35,023 bases of DNA from Clostridium sp. (GTDB taxonomy: Bacteria; Bacillota; Clostridia; Lachnospirales; Lachnospiraceae), in contig JAMPFS010000024.1 in the NCBI GenBank assembly GCA_023664325.1, positions 13,378-48,400 on the forward strand. The letters run 5' to 3'. The notes under the pieces were generated by a model. That model did no database searches, was not told the origin of the DNA, and saw only the letters and a list, made by a program, of their open reading frames with translations. Below, piece after piece: positions 15,895 to 24,189 of the stretch (its first letter is position 1; each line of letters begins with the position of its first letter). A program made the position numbers and the translations under genes.

Positions 15895-16832
15895 GAACCG
15901 TGAAGGTATGTGTGTATGATGAGGAAGAAAACTATGCCAGGCAGTTGTCATCCCTTTTAAACCGCAAGGGTGAAGGCAGGTTTCGTGTGACAGCCGTCAC
16001 CAATATAGACAGTCTGTGGGAGTATATGGGAACCCGGCAGATTGATATATTGTTAGCGGCAAATTGGGAATTACTCTGTCAGGTTAGGCAATGGAAGAGG
16101 GATATATATATCCTCTGGTTAAGGGAAGAAGAACCGTATCCTGCGGTCAGCCGGGAAATCCCGGCGGCTGCATCCATCAGCCGTTACGCAGGCGTGAGAA
16201 GAATTTATCAAATGGTGGAGGGCGCTGCGGCGCAGTTATCTAAGGTGACGGAATGTGGGGCATTGACCGCCGCAGTTTATTCACCGGTGGGAAGATGTGG
16301 AAAAACCCGGTTTGCGTTAGAGGTTGTCCGGGAGTCGGATGGTAAATGGGTATATATCGGCATGGAGGATTATGGCTGTATATGGCAGCCGGATATGGAA
16401 GATAATCCGGCTAAGAGGGGAGACACCTTTCTCTATTTTGTGAAGGAGCGAAAAAAAGAAAATCTTTATCAGGTAATAGAGGAATGTAACGGTATCGTTC
16501 CCTCTGCATTTTCCCCATTTGACAGCAAAAGCTTAAATGGGCAGGACTGGGAATGGCTGATGGATGCAATGCGGGCTTATAGGGGATGTGGTGGAGTATT
16601 GTTTGATGTGGGAACCGGAATCTTACAGGAGCCGGCATGGCTGTTTTTATTTGATGTCATTCTTGTTCCTTATTTGCAGGACAAGCAGTCATTGGGAAAG
16701 AAGGAGAAATTTGAGATGTTTATTGAGGCGTATGGATTGTTGGAAATAAAGGAAAAACTTCGGTTTGTGGATATGGGAAATGAAGAGGAGATTAGAGAAA
16801 GAAAAAAAGAACTGGAATACCCGGGAACATGA
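15891..16832 (+). CDS. tadZ: TadZ/CpaE-like ATPase
   Basis: A 313-residue protein started by the GTG that overlaps the tadV stop. The N-terminal 110 residues resemble a receiver-like fold (VKVCVYDEEENYARQLSSLL) without an obvious phosphorylation site. The C-terminal part is a ParA/MinD-type P-loop domain with a divergent Walker A, SPVGRCGKT (131-139). In Tad systems TadZ places the secretion machine at a cell pole or focus. Sequence conservation is low outside these blocks, as is usual for the family, so the call rests largely on position between the prepilin peptidase and TadA. Its end overlaps the likely tadA start by about 50 bp. Confidence 0.75.
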   Translation: MRTVKVCVYDEEENYARQLSSLLNRKGEGRFRVTAVTNIDSLWEYMGTRQIDILLAANWELLCQVRQWKRDIYILWLREEEPYPAVSREIPAAASISRYAGVRRIYQMVEGAAAQLSKVTECGALTAAVYSPVGRCGKTRFALEVVRESDGKWVYIGMEDYGCIWQPDMEDNPAKRGDTFLYFVKERKKENLYQVIEECNGIVPSAFSPFDSKSLNGQDWEWLMDAMRAYRGCGGVLFDVGTGILQEPAWLFLFDVILVPYLQDKQSLGKKEKFEMFIEAYGLLEIKEKLRFVDMGNEEEIRERKKELEYPGT

Positions 16833-18111
16833 CAAAACAGATAAAACCCGGTTTGAAGCAGAGAAGATGCGGCTTTTTCAGCAGCTTATGAACACGCTCA
16901 GCATTTCTACAGGTCTTACGGATGAGGAGATCAGTATCCTGATTGAGCAGGCGGTATTGGAGCAAAACAGCAGGATTTATCTTTCGGTGGAGGAAAAGCA
17001 GAAGCTAAAAAAGGAACTGTTTCATGCGTTCCGCGGTCTGGATGTATTATCGGGGCTTTTGGAGGATGAGGACATTTCGGAAATCATGATAAATGGCAGA
17101 AGTTCGATCTTTGTGGAAAAAAACGGCAGAATCTATCAAAGGGAGGAAGTGTTTGAAAGTGAGGAGAGACTGCGCAATGTAATCCAGCAGATTGTAAGCA
17201 ATTGCAACCGGATTGTCAATGAGACGGTTCCCATTGTGGATGCCAGATTAGAGGATGGTTCCAGGGTCAATGTGGTATTGCCGCCGATCGCATTAAATGG
17301 CGCAGTTATGACGATCCGCAAGTTCCCAAGAGAATTTTTTACAATGGATAAATTAATCGCCATGAACTCCATTACGGAGGAGGCAGCAGCATTCCTAAAA
17401 CGGCTGGTAGAGGCAAAATATAACATTTTTATCAGCGGTGGAACCGGCAGCGGGAAGACAACCTTTTTAAATGTATTGAGCAGCTATATACCCGGGGATG
17501 ACCGGGTAATCACGATTGAGGATTCTGCCGAGCTTCAGCTTAACGGTATCCCCAACTTAGTGAGGCTTGAAACAAGAAATGCAAATGTGGAGGGGGAACA
17601 TGCCGTTTCCATGTCGGAGCTTATCAAGGCAGCGCTCCGGATGCGTCCAACCCGGATTATCGTAGGGGAGGTAAGGGATGCGGCTGCTATGGATATGGTA
17701 AATTCCATGCTAACCGGACATGACGGAAGTTTAAGCACCGGACATGGAAATTCTGCAAAGGAGATGATGCTTCGGTTAGAGACCATGATTTTGATGGGAT
17801 ATGATATGCCCGTACTGGCTATCCGGCAGCAGTTGGCAGCGGCGATTGATATTGTTGTGCATCTTGGGAGACTTCGGGATAACAGCCGGCGTGTGGTGGA
17901 AATCAGCGAGATAGATGGTGTGGTGGACGGTGAGATATGTCTGCACCCGTTATTTCAGTTTGTGGAGGATTCTAAGGATGAAGACGGGAAGGAAAATTTG
18001 CAGGTGGTTTGTGGCAGGCTTTTAAAGACAGGAGAGATAAGAAACAGGCAGAAACTGATACAGAGTGGATTGTGGAAGGAGGATACAGATGGAGAAGAAA
18101 ATGGATTATGA
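16780..18111 (+). CDS. tadA: Tad secretion ATPase TadA/CpaF
   Basis: The hexameric motor that powers Flp pilus assembly. Walker A is SGGTGSGKTTFL (around residues 219-228), then TIEDSAELQL (Asp box), Walker B-like RIIVGEVRDAAAMDM and the His-box region TGHDGSLSTGHGN. An N-terminal helical domain contains the SEIMINGRSSIFVEKNGR block typical of CpaF. The start is not certain: 16780 gives 443 residues, while ATG at 16765 and 16867 are in frame, all with weak ribosome binding sites inside or just after tadZ. It is cytoplasmic and interacts with TadB and TadC. Confidence 0.92.
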   Translation: MKRRLEKEKKNWNTREHDKTDKTRFEAEKMRLFQQLMNTLSISTGLTDEEISILIEQAVLEQNSRIYLSVEEKQKLKKELFHAFRGLDVLSGLLEDEDISEIMINGRSSIFVEKNGRIYQREEVFESEERLRNVIQQIVSNCNRIVNETVPIVDARLEDGSRVNVVLPPIALNGAVMTIRKFPREFFTMDKLIAMNSITEEAAAFLKRLVEAKYNIFISGGTGSGKTTFLNVLSSYIPGDDRVITIEDSAELQLNGIPNLVRLETRNANVEGEHAVSMSELIKAALRMRPTRIIVGEVRDAAAMDMVNSMLTGHDGSLSTGHGNSAKEMMLRLETMILMGYDMPVLAIRQQLAAAIDIVVHLGRLRDNSRRVVEISEIDGVVDGEICLHPLFQFVEDSKDEDGKENLQVVCGRLLKTGEIRNRQKLIQSGLWKEDTDGEENGL

Positions 18112-18838
18112 CCGGTATCATTTTACAGGGAAAGACTGGATAGAATTTGTGCTGAAAATTTCTGTGAAAGCGGCAGTGATCAGTTATCTGTTTTATGATT
18201 CCTATAAGGCGTTTGTGCTGCTGTTTCCACTGGCATGGTTTGATTTTAAAAGCCTTCGGGCAGAGAAAACAGAAATGCGAAAGCAGCAGCTTACAAAGCA
18301 GTTTAAAGAGATGATGGAATCGTTACGAACTTCCCTGAATGCAGGGTATTCCCTGGAACATTCCCTTATGAATGCAAAAAGGGATCTGTCGCTTTTGTTA
18401 GAACCGGAGGCTGTCATTTTTGCAGAGCTTGATGGAATGATAGAAGGCTTAAAGATTAATATTCCATTGGAAGAACTGCTAAAGGATTTTGGCAGCAGGA
18501 GTGGCGTGGAAGATATAAATAATTTTGCAAATGTTGTAATGGCGGCAAAGAAAAGCGGCGGTAATTTAATCCGAATTATTGAAAAAACGGTTCACAGCAT
18601 ATCCGATAAATTGGCAGTAGAGGGGGAAATCAGGACGATGGTTGCAGCAAAGCGATTGGAGGAGCGGATTATGATGGTTATGCCTTATGGAATTATTTTC
18701 TATCTCCGGGTTACAAACGGTGAATTTTTAGAAATACTTTATCACAATGCGGCAGGAGTCATATGGATGACACTCTTTCTGGCAGTTATTTACATAGCTG
18801 ATTTGTGGGCGCAAAGAATAATGGAGATTCGGGTATGA
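18089..18838 (+). CDS. tadB: Tad inner-membrane platform protein TadB
   Basis: A 249-residue T2SSF-family protein. AAGGAGG lies 6 nt ahead of the 18089 ATG inside the end of tadA. Hydrophobic helices flank the start (AVISYLFYDSYKAFVLLFPLAW) and form the C-terminal hairpin (MMVMPYGIIFYL and GVIWMTLFLAVIYIADLWA). The cytoplasmic domain QFKEMMESLRTSLNAGYSLEHSL to AKKSGGNLIRIIEKT is the standard T2SSF fold. It forms the membrane platform that TadA acts on. It is coupled to tadC through an ATGA overlap. Confidence 0.88.
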   Translation: MEKKMDYDRYHFTGKDWIEFVLKISVKAAVISYLFYDSYKAFVLLFPLAWFDFKSLRAEKTEMRKQQLTKQFKEMMESLRTSLNAGYSLEHSLMNAKRDLSLLLEPEAVIFAELDGMIEGLKINIPLEELLKDFGSRSGVEDINNFANVVMAAKKSGGNLIRIIEKTVHSISDKLAVEGEIRTMVAAKRLEERIMMVMPYGIIFYLRVTNGEFLEILYHNAAGVIWMTLFLAVIYIADLWAQRIMEIRV

Positions 18839-20169
18839 AAGGTATAAATGGTATTTTGTATGGTGTGATATTTGTTCTGTCTGGCATATACCTGTATGGT
18901 AAAGGACGGACGAAGAAATATGAGTGGCAGAATTTTTTGCAGGGGCATGGTTATCTGCTCGTTATACTTTTTATTGCCAATACAATCAGCTTTATCTGTT
19001 CCTGTTACTCGTTGGAGAATACGATTTATGTGCAGCGGGAGGGTTATGATGGGCAGGAAATGCAGAAAAATTTTTTGTTGGAAGGCGAAGATGCGAAAGA
19101 GGTTATGACATTGCAGGTGGCTCCGCAGATGCTCACAGAAAAACAGCGGCAGCAAAAGTTGCAGGAGGCGGCTATATACATAGGAGAACATATTCAGGGG
19201 GAAAATGAATCACTTTCCCATGTGACAGATTCCCTTAATGTGGCGCTTGACCGTGAGCAGTTTCCATTTGATATAGAAGTAAGACCGGATGATTATTCCT
19301 TATTAGATGAGGAAGGAAATGTCAGGAATGAGGAAAACTGGCTGTTAGAACAGGGCTATGATAAGGAGGATTTGGCGAATGGGATTCAAACGGGAGTGAC
19401 CGTTATATTGTGGTATGGGGAAGAAAAAACGGAGCAGCATTATGAGCTTATAATATATCCCAGGGAAAAAAGCGGAGTTGAAAAACAGTTTTTGAATGTT
19501 GTCGAACAAATCGAGAAAACAGAGAGGGATACCATATATGAGGAAGGGTTTGAGATACCGGCATCGGTAGAGGGTATCCGGGTAACAGACGAAGAACAAA
19601 AGGGAATTTCTCCGGGGTTTGTATTACTGTTTGGGGTGCTTATATGCGGTTTGCTTCTTTTGCGGGAACAGGAGGAGAAAAAGCAGCAGGAGCAAAACAG
19701 GCAGGAAAGTCTTTTAAGGTGTTATCCCTGGTTTGTGAATGAGATGGTATTAATGCTTGGAGCAGGCATGCAGGTGAAAAATATCTTTTCCCTGTTGGTT
19801 AGGGATTATCAGGGAGAGAAAAAACGAAAGGCAGATGACAGGGAACCATTGATAGACGAGCTTGCGGCAGCAGAACGAAACCTTAACATGGGGATGTCGG
19901 AGCAGCAGGTATATTACCGGTTGGGAAGGAGATTGAAATTGTCCTGCTATATCAAGCTGATGACATTGTTAGAGCAGAATGTAAAGCGGGGAGCAAAAGG
20001 GCTTGCCGACTATTTTGAGCAGGAGGAAGTGCAGGCATTAGAGGAGAGGAAGAATCTGGCAAAACGGTATGGTGAAGAGGCGGGGACAAAGCTGTTAGGC
20101 CCGATGATGGTGGTATTGCTTGTGATTATGCTGATGATTATGATACCGGCATTTATGAGTTTTATGTAG
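18835..20169 (+). CDS. tadC: TadC-like platform protein with large ectodomain
   Basis: A 444-residue protein started at the ATGA overlap with tadB. Residues 290-443 are a T2SSF domain (CYPWFVNEMVLMLGAGMQVKNIF to GLADYFEQEEVQ) with a final helix (GPMMVVLLVIMLMIMIPAF), as in TadC. The first 290 residues are not standard: two membrane helices (about 5-21 and 40-57), about 200 hydrophilic residues (60-258, acidic, mixed alpha/beta) that should lie outside the cell, and a third helix (261-276). Ordinary TadC is nearer 300 residues and lacks this ectodomain. It may guide pilin export across the thick wall, but that is inference. It is the last gene of the cluster. Confidence 0.8.
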   Translation: MKGINGILYGVIFVLSGIYLYGKGRTKKYEWQNFLQGHGYLLVILFIANTISFICSCYSLENTIYVQREGYDGQEMQKNFLLEGEDAKEVMTLQVAPQMLTEKQRQQKLQEAAIYIGEHIQGENESLSHVTDSLNVALDREQFPFDIEVRPDDYSLLDEEGNVRNEENWLLEQGYDKEDLANGIQTGVTVILWYGEEKTEQHYELIIYPREKSGVEKQFLNVVEQIEKTERDTIYEEGFEIPASVEGIRVTDEEQKGISPGFVLLFGVLICGLLLLREQEEKKQQEQNRQESLLRCYPWFVNEMVLMLGAGMQVKNIFSLLVRDYQGEKKRKADDREPLIDELAAAERNLNMGMSEQQVYYRLGRRLKLSCYIKLMTLLEQNVKRGAKGLADYFEQEEVQALEERKNLAKRYGEEAGTKLLGPMMVVLLVIMLMIMIPAFMSFM

Positions 20170-20174
20170 GCGGC

Positions 20175-20382
20175 TAGGCAATTGTGAAACTTTGTTTTTG
20201 CGAACTTCCGTTGTACAAAATAGACAATATCAACACAGGTACGCTTGCGCTGCTTGTCGCTCGCAACAGTGCTAAGCTCGAAAAAACCTCGCTAAACACT
20301 GGCGGCTCCAAAGCACCTTGTTTATGATATTATCTATTTTGCACAACTAGGTTTTGGAAACCGAGAGTTTCGCAATTACCTA
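20175..20382. repeat. Palindromic repeat element, about 208 bp
   Basis: The outer arms TAGGCAATTGTGAAACT (20175-20191) and its inverted copy (20366-20382) match at 15 of 17 positions. The inner arms at 20210-20232 and 20325-20347 match at 21 of 23. Both inner differences are transitions that keep G-U pairing on one strand. The centre (20233-20324) has further GC-rich symmetry. The inner arm (TTGTACAAAATAGACAATAT) and TTTCCAAAACCTAGTTG on the reverse strand are shared with the element at 476-604. It starts 6 bp after the tadC stop and could also terminate that operon. No transposase is present, so it resembles a MITE or REP/ERIC-like element. Confidence 0.75.
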
Positions 20383-20474
20383 CCTTCAATCTATTATAAC
20401 GAAGCAGGCAGGCAAATGTCTTCAAATATATAAAATTTTTTCAAAAAAGGGAAGAAAGACGACAGGATTTTGCA

Positions 20475-20503
20475 TTGAGAAAAGGGAAAATGTGTGTCAT
20501 AAT
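20475..20503 (+). promoter_or_regulatory. Promoter of the lipoprotein gene
   Basis: TTGAGA (20475-20480) and CATAAT (20498-20503) are 17 nt apart. GGGAGGAG follows about 40 nt later, next to the ATG at 20562. It separates this gene from the Tad operon. Confidence 0.5.
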
Positions 20504-20561
20504 AGGAGCAGAATGAAGCTGTGGCGGATATGGCTGGGGGGTATTACCGGGAGGAGAATAT

Positions 20562-22634
20562 ATGGCAACTGGAAAAAAACGGATTCTTTTTATTTTCATT
20601 ACGCTGCTTTTGTGTTTGACGGGCTGTGAACCATTTTCAGATCGCAGCGTATCAGAATCGACACAGAGTCAGCAAGTGGAGCATGACACGCAGGAAAATG
20701 CGGATGATACGGCTTTAGAGGAGACTGCAAAGAGCAGCATTGCTTATAAGGACTGGAAGATTAAAGAAAATCTGATAGAGGGAACGGACAATATATATGA
20801 ACTGATCATAGATGAATGGGCTGGGGAGGAAGGCTGGGTTATTGCAATGGAACCCTACGAGGATCAGGTTCTTGTGTTAAAACAGTCTATGGAGGGCGCA
20901 AACAGCCTGTATCTGGTGCATCCGCTTTCGGTTGAAGTGAAGGCAGGCGTAGAGCTTCCACAGGGGATTTATACTTCCGAAAATGTAACGGTTGATAATG
21001 ATGGCTGTATCCGTGTCGCTAATTTGGAGACGGCAGAAATTTACATATATAACCAAAAGCTGGAGGAGCAGAGCAGGATTGCGCTGAAAACGGATTCGGC
21101 AGGCACTATGGCGCTGTCTCAGGATAGAACATGCGTGTATTATGCAGATTATGAAAGGGGAGGCTTTTTCTGTTATCATGTGGATACGGATGAAACGGAA
21201 GAACTGTTTTCCGGTCTTTCTTTTGAATTTGCCAATGGCGAAGTGACAGGGCTGTTTGAAAATGATTCCTGCCTTGTCCTTAACTATTATGATATGAAAA
21301 AGGAGGAACTTCGATACGAAATCCGTAAACTTGACAGCGGGAAGGTGTTGTACCAGGATACGGCGCCTGTCTTAAATGTGGTGTCAGGTGAGGATGATTA
21401 CGCATTTCTTCGTGAAGATTCCGGGTTATATGAATATATATATGGCAAAAATGGGGAAGAGATGCCAAAGATCCTTTCCTTCCGGGATTATGGGGAGTAT
21501 AACGGCTACAAGCATATGTGCCTGCGGCAGCAGGCGTTGTTCAGTGGAGTGCAGGTAGAAAATGCACAAAAGGAATATCAGGAGGTTACCGGAAAAGAGT
21601 GCCAGCAGGGGCAGTCCGTGTCAAAAATCTCCTTTAGCCAATATGATTTAACAAATGGGCTTCGTCCATATGCGATGGATTTTTATTATGTGCAGGATGA
21701 GGATGAGTATATCAGCAATTATGACGTTGTGTATATACCGGAGGCGGATTGTGCGGTCTGCTACATTGAAGCCTCAGCGAAAAGATGGCTTGTATGGGAT
21801 TTGACAAAAGAAAGCAGCGCGACCGGAGATTCCAAAAGTTATCTGTATAACTGGCAGGATCCTGCAAAGCCGGATGAAGAAGGGCTTAAAACCATGCGGG
21901 AGCGTGCAGGGGAGATTGGACAGAAATATGGTGTTGAAATCTATTTAGGAGATGAACTATCCTCCTGTCCATCTACTGATTACAGGTATGAGGTCTCAAA
22001 TAACCTGATAAGGATAGAAAAGGCATTGGATATATTAGAAAAAGCACTGGGGAAATATCCCGAAGGAATGCTTGCCCAGTTGGAAACGGAGGAAAACAGC
22101 AGGCTGAAAATCTATCTGGCAGATCGGATTTTGCCAATTGACGAGGCGGCAATTGATACTTCGATTGGCATCCAGAATACAATGGACGGCATTACATTTC
22201 TGGTTTTGGATATAAACAGTTGGACAGATTTGGAAAATACCGTATACCATGAGATTTTCCATGCAATTGAAATATATCTGAATATGGATGATACCGCTTT
22301 TTTTGATTATGAGGTGTGGAATGCATTGAATCCTGAGGGCTTTGAGTATGACAGTGATTACCATGTAAATGAAGAAAATCAGAACTGGGATTATGTGGCA
22401 GGCGGGGAGGGTGAAAATGCCTATTTTATTGATGTGTATGCAAAGAGTTATCCGAATGAAGACCGGGCAAGAATTATGGAATATGCAATGATGGATGACA
22501 CAGACCCCCGCAAAAGAAATGTGAGATATGATGGAATCAGGGAAAAGCTTCGTTATATAAGCGAACAGATCCGAAAAGGATTTGATACAAATGGATGGCA
22601 GGAGGTGACGGTCTGGGAGGAAGTACTCAGATAA
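20562..22634 (+). CDS. Lipoprotein with HExxH metallopeptidase motif
   Basis: A 690-residue protein. The N-terminus is a lipoprotein signal peptide with lipobox LTGC (Cys22), so it should be anchored outside the membrane, followed by a Ser/Gln/Glu-rich linker. Residues of roughly 75-430 contain repeated short beta-rich segments (for example VLVLKQSMEGANSLYLVHPLSVEVK) that suggest a propeller-like domain. The C-terminal third has TVYHEIFHAIE, with zinc-ligand pattern H563-E-x-x-H567. EDRARIMEYAM lies about 65 residues later and may give the third glutamate ligand, as in gluzincins. I do not recognise the family. It follows the Tad cluster but has its own promoter. Its substrate is unknown. Confidence 0.75.
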   Translation: MATGKKRILFIFITLLLCLTGCEPFSDRSVSESTQSQQVEHDTQENADDTALEETAKSSIAYKDWKIKENLIEGTDNIYELIIDEWAGEEGWVIAMEPYEDQVLVLKQSMEGANSLYLVHPLSVEVKAGVELPQGIYTSENVTVDNDGCIRVANLETAEIYIYNQKLEEQSRIALKTDSAGTMALSQDRTCVYYADYERGGFFCYHVDTDETEELFSGLSFEFANGEVTGLFENDSCLVLNYYDMKKEELRYEIRKLDSGKVLYQDTAPVLNVVSGEDDYAFLREDSGLYEYIYGKNGEEMPKILSFRDYGEYNGYKHMCLRQQALFSGVQVENAQKEYQEVTGKECQQGQSVSKISFSQYDLTNGLRPYAMDFYYVQDEDEYISNYDVVYIPEADCAVCYIEASAKRWLVWDLTKESSATGDSKSYLYNWQDPAKPDEEGLKTMRERAGEIGQKYGVEIYLGDELSSCPSTDYRYEVSNNLIRIEKALDILEKALGKYPEGMLAQLETEENSRLKIYLADRILPIDEAAIDTSIGIQNTMDGITFLVLDINSWTDLENTVYHEIFHAIEIYLNMDDTAFFDYEVWNALNPEGFEYDSDYHVNEENQNWDYVAGGEGENAYFIDVYAKSYPNEDRARIMEYAMMDDTDPRKRNVRYDGIREKLRYISEQIRKGFDTNGWQEVTVWEEVLR

Positions 22635-22714
22635 ACAGTCAAAAAAACAGATAGAATAATATAGACGGATGATGTATAATGGGATTATTATTGTGTAAAG
22701 GAGAATGAGAAATA

Positions 22715-24085
22715 ATGAGTAAAGAGATTCCTTATAAGATTTATTTAGAGGAAAAGGAAATGCCAAAGGCATGGTACAACCTTCGGGCGGATATGAAGAG
22801 TAAGCCGGAACCGTTGTTGAATCCAGGCACATTGCAGCCTGTTACGTTAGAGGAACTTTCCGGTATTTTCTGTGAAGAACTTGCAAAGCAGGAATTAAAT
22901 GAGACAGATGCGTATATTGAAATCCCGGAGGAAATACGGAAATTTTATAGAATGTATCGTCCATCTCCGCTGGTTCGCGCATATTGTTTAGAGGAGAAAT
23001 TGCAGACACCGGCTAAGATTTATTATAAGTTTGAGGGGAATAACACCAGTGGAAGCCATAAGTTGAACTCTGCCATTGCACAGGCATATTATGCGAAAAA
23101 GCAGGGACTTAAGGGAGTTACGACAGAAACCGGCGCCGGACAATGGGGAACTGCACTGTCTATGGCATGTTCCTATTTTGACCTGGACTGCCAGGTATAT
23201 ATGGTTAAGGTTTCTTATGAGCAAAAACCGTTCCGCCGTGAAGTGATGCGCACTTATGGAGCATCGGTTACACCGTCTCCGTCCGAAACCACAAAGGTAG
23301 GACGTGACATTTTGAAAGAGCATCCGGGAACAACGGGCAGTCTGGGCTGTGCAATTTCGGAGGCCGTGGAAAAAGCGGTAAGTTCGGAAGGGTACCGATA
23401 TGTACTTGGCAGTGTATTAAATCAGGTGTTGCTGCATCAGTCTGTAATCGGTTTAGAGACAAAGAGCGCGCTTGATAAATATGGTATTGTGCCGGATATG
23501 ATAATCGGCTGCGCGGGCGGCGGTTCCAATCTTGGAGGTTTGATTGCTCCGTTTATGGGCGAGAAGATAAGAGGTGAGAAGGACTATCAGTTTATTGCTG
23601 TGGAGCCGGCATCCTGTCCAAGTCTGACAAGAGGTAAATATGCTTATGATTTCTGTGATACCGGACGGGTTTGCCCGCTGTCAAAGATGTATACGTTAGG
23701 CAGTGGATTTATTCCGTCTGCAAACCATGCAGGAGGGCTGCGTTATCATGGCATGAGTTCGACACTTTCAAAGCTTTATGATGATGGACTGATGGAGGCG
23801 CGTTCTGTAGAACAGACGGCTGTGTTTGAGGCAGCAACAGAGTTTGCAAGGGTAGAGGGGATTCTTCCTGCTCCCGAGAGTTCACATGCAATCCGTGTTG
23901 CATTGGATGAGGCGCTAAAATGCAAGGAGACTGGTGAGGAAAAGACGATCGTATTCGGTCTTACCGGAACCGGTTATTTTGATATGGTGGCGTACGAGAA
24001 GTTCAACAATGGTGAAATGAGTGATTATATCCCTACGGATGAGGATTTAGAGCCGGGATTTGCTTCCCTTCCCAAAGTGGACTGA
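22715..24085 (+). CDS. trpB: Tryptophan synthase beta chain, TrpB2 type
   Basis: A PLP enzyme that joins indole and serine to make tryptophan. At 456 residues with MPKAWYNL near the start and RPSPLVRA before the active site, it belongs to the TrpB2 branch. The PLP lysine is K116 in NNTSGSHKLNSA, and the phosphate-binding loop is GCAGGGSNLGG. TrpB2 enzymes often stand apart from trpA and may salvage free indole; here too no trp gene is near. TATAAT at 22675-22680 is a likely -10 box, with a poor -35. AAAGGAG precedes the ATG and a strong intrinsic terminator follows. Confidence 0.94.
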   Translation: MSKEIPYKIYLEEKEMPKAWYNLRADMKSKPEPLLNPGTLQPVTLEELSGIFCEELAKQELNETDAYIEIPEEIRKFYRMYRPSPLVRAYCLEEKLQTPAKIYYKFEGNNTSGSHKLNSAIAQAYYAKKQGLKGVTTETGAGQWGTALSMACSYFDLDCQVYMVKVSYEQKPFRREVMRTYGASVTPSPSETTKVGRDILKEHPGTTGSLGCAISEAVEKAVSSEGYRYVLGSVLNQVLLHQSVIGLETKSALDKYGIVPDMIIGCAGGGSNLGGLIAPFMGEKIRGEKDYQFIAVEPASCPSLTRGKYAYDFCDTGRVCPLSKMYTLGSGFIPSANHAGGLRYHGMSSTLSKLYDDGLMEARSVEQTAVFEAATEFARVEGILPAPESSHAIRVALDEALKCKETGEEKTIVFGLTGTGYFDMVAYEKFNNGEMSDYIPTDEDLEPGFASLPKVD

Positions 24086-24097
24086 TTTTCATGCATG

Positions 24098-24140
24098 AGA
24101 CTCATGGACAGCGTGTATCTGCTGTCTGTGAGTCTTTTTT
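24098..24140 (+). terminator. Intrinsic terminator after trpB
   Basis: AGACTC + GACAGC pair with GCTGTC + GAGTCT around an 8-nt loop and a small internal loop, and six T follow. This is a strong rho-independent terminator 12 nt after the trpB stop. Confidence 0.88.
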
Positions 24141-24189
24141 ATCAAGATTTGTCAGGGAACCTCACGCATAGAAAAAGGAGGAAATGGAA

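Larger units (their letters stand above)
20170..20561. other. Gap behind tadC: palindromic repeat and promoter
   Basis: No gene is seen in this 392-bp stretch; in particular there is no flp pilin, tadE or tadF gene. It holds the palindromic element at 20175-20382, then about 90 nt without recognisable content and the promoter of the lipoprotein gene. A longer open frame (20354-20629) has no ribosome binding site and overlaps the lipoprotein gene. Confidence 0.7.

Noticed and set aside
20354..20629. 91-codon ORF upstream of the lipoprotein, considered as a missing pilin
   Set aside because: No prepilin leader or pilin helix, no ribosome binding site, and it overlaps the palindromic repeat and the lipoprotein gene.
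22035..22832. 265-codon minus-strand ORF
   Set aside because: Antisense to the end of the lipoprotein gene and the start of trpB; its product is Cys/Ile/His-rich shadow sequence without motifs.
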